DNA from: JBOHHR01 sp050740975
GTDB lineage: Bacteria; Pseudomonadota; Gammaproteobacteria; JBOHHR01
Assembly: GCA_050740975.1 (NCBI GenBank)
Contig: JBOIEE010000321.1
Coordinates: 1-9,456, forward strand
Direction of reading: 5' to 3'
Length of the DNA: 9,456 nucleotides
Every line of letters begins with the position of its first letter. Position 1 is the stretch's first letter. A program made the position numbers and the translations under genes. The notes under the pieces were generated by a model, which saw only the letters and a program-made list of their open reading frames with translations, made no database searches and was not told the DNA's origin. This document shows, piece after piece, positions 5,451-9,456 of the stretch.

Positions 5451-6233
5451 ATGGACAAACAGATGCGCGATGAAGCGGACGCAGCGGTTCACGCCTGGTA
5501 TGACGACAACGCTGAGCGGTTCGCTGACGCTGCGGCAATAGAGATCCCGTTCGTCGGATTGAGCGCGGATGCGCAAGAGCGCATGAACCGCTTCAAACTG
5601 TTCGCAATCGACCACGGCATTCATGTGGCGCTGCAAGGCAAGAACGTGCTCGAGTTCGGAGCCGGACATGGCCGGCTCGCCCTGGCCTATCCCAGCATGG
5701 CTTCATATCTAGGCGTCGACTACTCGGCCAATCTGGTCGCGCTGGGAACGCAGCGACTGGCGCGGGCGGGACTCTCTGACCGTGCGCGCCTGGTGCATGG
5801 TGACGTGCTCTCGTTCGCCGAAACGATGGCCGCGTTCGATGTCGTCTGCTCTCTCGGCATGCTGACGTACTTTCCCGATCCGGAGCCCGCTCTCAGGAAG
5901 ATGAGCGAGTATTTGAAGCCCGGCGGCATCCTGTTCGCGGATTTCCGTTGTACGTCGTGGCTATATGGTGCGCTACGCCGCCTCAAGTGGGCCATAAAAA
6001 AGCCGACGGGCGGAGTGTCGTATCTCTGCCACCCAACTGCCATCGAAGCGATGCTCGCAAGGATCGGTCTGACCGAAATCCAGGTCGTATCGCGAGAGTT
6101 TCCGCTGCTTGCCGGCCTGCATGCCCGTCAGGGATGGGATTGGCCACTTGCGTTGCGCAACGCCATTGCCGACAGCCGCGGTCTGCGCATGTTCGCAACG
6201 GACGCTTGGGTATTCGCAACGAAGCGTGCTTGA
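5451..6233 (+). CDS. Class I SAM-dependent methyltransferase
   Basis: This 260-residue frame is intact from ATG to TGA and is the cleanest complete gene here. It has a Rossmann methyltransferase core: motif I VLEFGAGHGR (66-75), the acidic strand-2 end GVDYS (88-92), HGDV (116-119), DVVCSLGMLTYFPDPEPALR (130-149) and LKPGGILFADF (155-165), as in Methyltransf_11/25 proteins. The N-terminus HAWYDDNAERFAD resembles methyltransferases that act on small molecules or sugars. The substrate is not readable from sequence; between a flippase-like protein and a glycosyltransferase, a sugar or lipid-linked glycan O- or N-methylation is the best guess. It starts 76 bases after the flippase stop and ends 49 bases before the glycosyltransferase ATG, consistent with one transcript. 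No membrane segment or signal is seen, so it should be cytoplasmic. Confidence 0.88.
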   Translation: MDKQMRDEADAAVHAWYDDNAERFADAAAIEIPFVGLSADAQERMNRFKLFAIDHGIHVALQGKNVLEFGAGHGRLALAYPSMASYLGVDYSANLVALGTQRLARAGLSDRARLVHGDVLSFAETMAAFDVVCSLGMLTYFPDPEPALRKMSEYLKPGGILFADFRCTSWLYGALRRLKWAIKKPTGGVSYLCHPTAIEAMLARIGLTEIQVVSREFPLLAGLHARQGWDWPLALRNAIADSRGLRMFATDAWVFATKRA

Positions 6234-6282
6234 ACCACATCGACGGAACGCGGGGGTCAAGACAGCACACAGGGAAAGAGAA

Positions 6283-7518
6283 ATGAATCAACCCTCGCGA
6301 TCCTTGAACGTACTCTGGCTGATAGACCATGTCTGCTATGATGGCGGCCTGCACGGTGGCGGCCGACTGTTCATGAACCTGATGCCGCGGTTCGACCCGA
6401 AGCGAGTCCGCGTATATCCATACTTTCTGCGCGCATCGAACGAGGCGGGAGCTGTTCGCTGCCGCGAAACATCCGGTCCGTACTCTGGATATTGCCAAGT
6501 ACGATCCCACGGCACTGCTCAAGATCGCGGCACTGTGCCGCGAGAATGAAATCGACGTGATGCATCTGTTCTGTTACGCATCCTCGACCTTAGGCAGGAT
6601 GGTGGGCGCGATAAAAGGCATTCCCTCGGTCGTCCATGACTTTGACACGCAGATTTATTTTCCCTACCCCTGGTATCTGAAGATGCCGATCGGGCGTTGG
6701 CAAAACAGGCCGGTCATGCGTACGCCGCCTCAGCCATGTGCAAAGAGTACATGCGCGATGTGCGCCGCATTCCGGGGGACCGAATCGATGTCCTCTACCA
6801 CGCCATTCCGACCAGCCATTTGCAGATCCAGTTGCAGCTCGAACGTGGCAAAGCCCGCGCGCAGCTCGGCCTGTCGGATGAGATTGTCTTTTGCGCGGTG
6901 ACCAAGCTCGGTCCAGAACGCGGCAACGAGACGCTGCTTGCCGCATTTGCGAACGTTCACAAGCAACTGCCGCAGACCCGCCTTTTCATCGTCTACAAGC
7001 CGGCCCTGTACCACCGTCTCCCCAAGGAATATGAAGCGATCGATTGGGCGCGCGACCCGGGAGAAATGCGCGCGCGCATCGATCGCGCAGCGACGACGCT
7101 GCGTCTGGGGGATTCCGTAAGGATGGTGGAATCGCTGGAACATCCGGAACCGTACTACGCCGCCAGCGACGTGCTCGTTGCGCCATTCGAGAACATCCGC
7201 TTCAGCTCGGTCAATTTCGTGGAAGGAATGGCCTATGGGCGGCCGCACGTGGTCACTAACATCGGTGAGCCGCTGGAACTGGTGGAGCGCTATGGAGGAG
7301 GGATTGCGGTGCCGGTAGGCGATGGCGCTGCAATGACAGCGGCGATGCTCGACATCGCCGGCAATCCGCCACTGCTGGAGGAGATGGGACGCAAAGCGCG
7401 CCTGGGCGCGGCGGATCTCACGGTCGATGCGGCTGCAGACAAGCTGGCACGCCTGTATGAATCGCTGCATGACGCGAAGGGCGGCGTTGGTCCGCAGCGT
7501 GCCGGAGGCCGCGCGTGA
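6283..7518 (+). pseudogene. Family-4 glycosyltransferase with two opposite single-base frameshifts
   Basis: ATG at 6283-6285 (AAAGAG just upstream) opens LNVLWLIDHVCYDGGLHGGG, an N-terminal GT-B domain. The frame breaks at the G-run 6447-6449: removing one G gives NEAELFAAAKHPVRTLDIAK and MHLFCYASSTLGRMVGAIKG. It breaks again near 6685-6688, where adding one base gives DRALAKQAGHAYAASAMCKE, and then stays open to the TGA at 7516-7518. The C-terminal Glycos_transf_1 domain shows VTKLGPERGNETLLAAF and SSVNFVEGMAYGRPHVVTN. Where most relatives have the E-x7-E pair the first Glu is Arg (R-F-S-S-V-N-F-V-E), so donor binding may differ. Joined length is about 411 residues. The two lesions restore the original frame but scramble about 80 residues, including the 6557-6690 part that faces the acceptor. 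It would add a sugar in polysaccharide or glycolipid synthesis. Sequencing error at two sites is the main alternative. Confidence 0.8.
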
Positions 7519-9456
7519 TATTGGGTTCCTGCGGGACGGCCATTTGTGAGTATTCCGACAGCGTCTTTGTCCGTGAACCCCTACCGCAGCCGGAGACCGG
7601 CTTCAAATTAGAGATATTGCGCGGCCAATGGGGCGCGCCTTCCTACAGCGCGGCGGATACGTTCGTGCGTGATGAATCGTCCGGGGAGTGGCTGGCATTC
7701 TGCGGAAATCCTCTCTGGACCACGGAACCGGGGGGTGGGGCGCAGGATCAGTCGAGGGCACGTCGGCTGCTCGACGGCCTTTCAAGGAAAGGTACGGCCG
7801 CGCTCGTCGACATAGACGGCAGTTTCGCGATCGTCTGGTGGCACGCATGCGACGCAAAGCTTACGCTGATCCGCGACCGATTCGGTGCAGAGCCGCTTCA
7901 TTACTCGATCGGGGCGGCAAGCGTGGTATTCGGATCGCGCGCCAAAGATGTCGTGCGTGCTCTCGGAGCGGCGCCGCGCCTCTCGTCGCAGGGTCTGACT
8001 GAGTTTCTCACTTATTGCTATCTTCCGGGTAACACAACGCTGTTCGAAGGGATTGCGCGCGTTCCTCCTGGATCGCTGCTGGAGTGGCGGCACGGCGGCG
8101 CGGCGCCGGCCGTTCGCAGATGGTATCGCCTTTCGTTCGCCGAGCCCTGGCGCGATAGCGAATCGGCTATCGCCGCGCGTTATCGCGATTTGCTGGAAGC
8201 AAGCGTCGTGCGCCGCCTCGATGAAGGGCGGCCCGGTGTGTTTCTCTCCGGTGGCATGGATTCGAGTTCGGTTGCGACCTTCATGCGCCGACGCAGCTCG
8301 GGAACGATCGCAAGCTTTAGCTTTCGCTGCGGTGGCAATTCTTTCGATGAGTCTGTGTACGCGCGCGACCTGGCGAACGAGATCGGCACGATCCATACGG
8401 AAGTCGAGTATGGAGAGGAACAGTCACTGACCATTCTCGATGCCATCCGCAGCATGGATATCCCCTTCTGCGATATTGGCATCGAGATTGGAACTTGGCT
8501 GCTTGCGCGTGCAGCCGGAGGTCAGGTTGATTACTTGCTGACGGGTGATGGCGGCGATGAGATCTGGGCGAGCCATCCAGTCTACGCGGCGCAGCGGATG
8601 ATCCAGTGGTATGACCGCCTGCCGATCCCGCGAGCGCTGCGCAGTGCATTAGTTCGCGCTTTCGACCTCGTCAGGGATTCGGATCAGAAACGCAATCTCG
8701 CGGTGGTACTGAAGCGCATTCTTCCTTCGCCCGAAGTGCCGCGCGAGCTGGGGCATTTCCGCTGGCGGCTATACTACACGCCGGACGCGCTGGGCCGCCT
8801 TCTCGCCGGCCCGGCTGCGGCGCACGCCCAGGCCGAAGCGGTTTTCCAGCCCGTGCTGGACTCGTTCGAGGGTTACGACGGTCCGGACGACGGCATATCC
8901 ATTTGGCTGTACAGCGACTATCAGACAGCGTCGGGCTTCTATTTTTCCCGGCTGTTGCTAGCGCGCGAGTTCAGCCTCGAGGTGCGGATGCCGTTCTACG
9001 ATCGTGCGCTCGTAGAGTACGGTGCGCGCATTCCCGCCCATCTTAAGCTCGAGGGCATCGAACGTACCAAGCGCCTGTTTCGTCTCGCAATGGAAGGCGT
9101 GCTCCCCGACATCATCAATCATCGAAAGGACAAGTTGGGTCACTCGGTGCCTTTGAAAAACTGGCTACGCGGGAATGGCCGGCTGATCCGGCTGGTGCGT
9201 CAGACGCTGGAAAGCCCGTCGTTCCGCGATCGCGGGCTGTTCAGGTCCGAGGCGGTTTGCCAGCTACTGGAAGAACATGAGCGGCGGCGCCACAACCATT
9301 CGCACAGGCTCTGGGCTCTGTTTGTGCTCGAACAGTGGCTGCGCATGAACGTCGATACGCCTGCGCAACGGGGAGACTATTCTCTTATCCGTCGGAGTTG
9401 CCTGACGCGCAACGTGGAGTGTGCCGGAATGTCGGTCCCATTGGACATCGTATTTC
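7515..9456 (+). CDS. Asparagine-synthase-like amidotransferase lacking the N-terminal Cys nucleophile (3' end beyond window)
   Basis: One frame is open from GTG 7515-7517, which overlaps the glycosyltransferase stop as GTGA, to the window edge: at least 647 residues. The N-terminal ~190 residues follow the class II glutaminase fold of AsnB (DIDGSFAIVWW, IRDRFGAEPLHY at about 119-130, LFEGIARVPPGSLLEW). The C-terminal domain is an ATP-pyrophosphatase with LSGGMDSSSVA (PP-loop, about 244-254) and LTGDGGDEIW (about 342-351), then YSDYQTASGFYF and EVRMPFYDRALVEY. These enzymes adenylate a carboxylate and replace the AMP with ammonia, making an amide. AsnB enzymes begin Met-Cys-Gly-Ile, with Cys2 as nucleophile; here the start is MILGSCG, with the first Cys at residue 6, so glutamine hydrolysis is doubtful. 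Free ammonia, another amine or another glutaminase may supply nitrogen. In this operon, amidation of a uronic acid or similar sugar acid is a reasonable inference. Confidence 0.88.
   Translation, partial: MILGSCGTAICEYSDSVFVREPLPQPETGFKLEILRGQWGAPSYSAADTFVRDESSGEWLAFCGNPLWTTEPGGGAQDQSRARRLLDGLSRKGTAALVDIDGSFAIVWWHACDAKLTLIRDRFGAEPLHYSIGAASVVFGSRAKDVVRALGAAPRLSSQGLTEFLTYCYLPGNTTLFEGIARVPPGSLLEWRHGGAAPAVRRWYRLSFAEPWRDSESAIAARYRDLLEASVVRRLDEGRPGVFLSGGMDSSSVATFMRRRSSGTIASFSFRCGGNSFDESVYARDLANEIGTIHTEVEYGEEQSLTILDAIRSMDIPFCDIGIEIGTWLLARAAGGQVDYLLTGDGGDEIWASHPVYAAQRMIQWYDRLPIPRALRSALVRAFDLVRDSDQKRNLAVVLKRILPSPEVPRELGHFRWRLYYTPDALGRLLAGPAAAHAQAEAVFQPVLDSFEGYDGPDDGISIWLYSDYQTASGFYFSRLLLAREFSLEVRMPFYDRALVEYGARIPAHLKLEGIERTKRLFRLAMEGVLPDIINHRKDKLGHSVPLKNWLRGNGRLIRLVRQTLESPSFRDRGLFRSEAVCQLLEEHERRRHNHSHRLWALFVLEQWLRMNVDTPAQRGDYSLIRRSCLTRNVECAGMSVPLDIVF

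Noticed and set aside
5983..6522. A 179-codon minus-strand frame
   Set aside because: It is antisense to the methyltransferase end and the glycosyltransferase start; no recognisable family and no start signals.
6730..7470. A 246-codon minus-strand frame
   Set aside because: It lies wholly within the C-terminal half of the glycosyltransferase, is rich in His, Arg and Cys, and shows no motif. It is a shadow frame.
7782..8396. A 204-codon minus-strand frame
   Set aside because: It is antisense to the asparagine-synthase-like gene, whose frame has well-conserved motifs over the same bases.
1..9456. CRISPR arrays, toxin-antitoxin pairs, phage or defence genes
   Set aside because: No regularly spaced repeats and no matching motifs were seen on either strand.

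Overview
The window reads as chromosomal DNA from a GC-rich bacterium, most likely a proteobacterium. The Tat-signal protein, GMC oxidoreductase, sugar transferases and a glycine-tRNA relic all fit this, but no taxonomic marker is present. It holds two blocks of surface-polysaccharide or secondary-metabolism type genes, on opposite strands, separated by a gene-poor stretch at about 3.6-4.37 kb.

Left block (about 140-3630, minus strand, visibly lower GC): an operon of dead genes. Reading the strand downstream: the tail of an unrecognised ORF (3332-3631); a family-4 glycosyltransferase (2174-3315) with three frameshifts and an in-frame stop; the first part of a SAM methyltransferase (1844-2079), frameshifted at motif I; the last ~300 codons of a GMC oxidoreductase (919-1840) with a frameshift and an in-frame TAA; a small Tat-exported protein (279-669), frameshifted; and a short fragment resembling the C-terminus of glycerol-3-phosphate dehydrogenase (141-235). 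The methyltransferase and the oxidoreductase are each cut and abut directly, so a deletion has fused their remains. Almost none of these genes shows as one long ORF; they appear only when frames are joined.

Middle (about 3632-4369): no supportable protein gene. It holds a degenerate tRNA-Gly(UCC)-like sequence (4055-4122) and a 136-bp element (4206-4341) bounded by 17-bp near-perfect terminal inverted repeats and full of internal hairpins, which resembles a MITE or an insertion-sequence relic.

Right block (4370-9456, plus strand, high GC): a polysaccharide or glycoconjugate operon in better condition. Order: flippase-like membrane protein (in-frame TGA at codon 14, with a downstream GTG as possible restart), an intact SAM methyltransferase, a family-4 glycosyltransferase with two opposite single-base frameshifts, and an asparagine-synthase-like amidotransferase that starts inside the glycosyltransferase stop codon (GTGA overlap) and runs off the window. 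The amidotransferase keeps the ATP-pyrophosphatase motifs but lacks the N-terminal Cys nucleophile of the glutaminase domain. Together these would build, methylate, amidate and perhaps move a lipid-linked sugar, but the lesions suggest the pathway is dying or already dead.

I see no clear new defence or signalling system. The most interesting points are the two decay ages side by side, the structured inverted-repeat element at the block boundary, the Cys-less asparagine-synthase homologue, and the Tat protein paired with a GMC oxidoreductase. The indels could in principle be assembly errors; the clean nonsense codons and the deletion junction argue that at least the left block is truly degraded.
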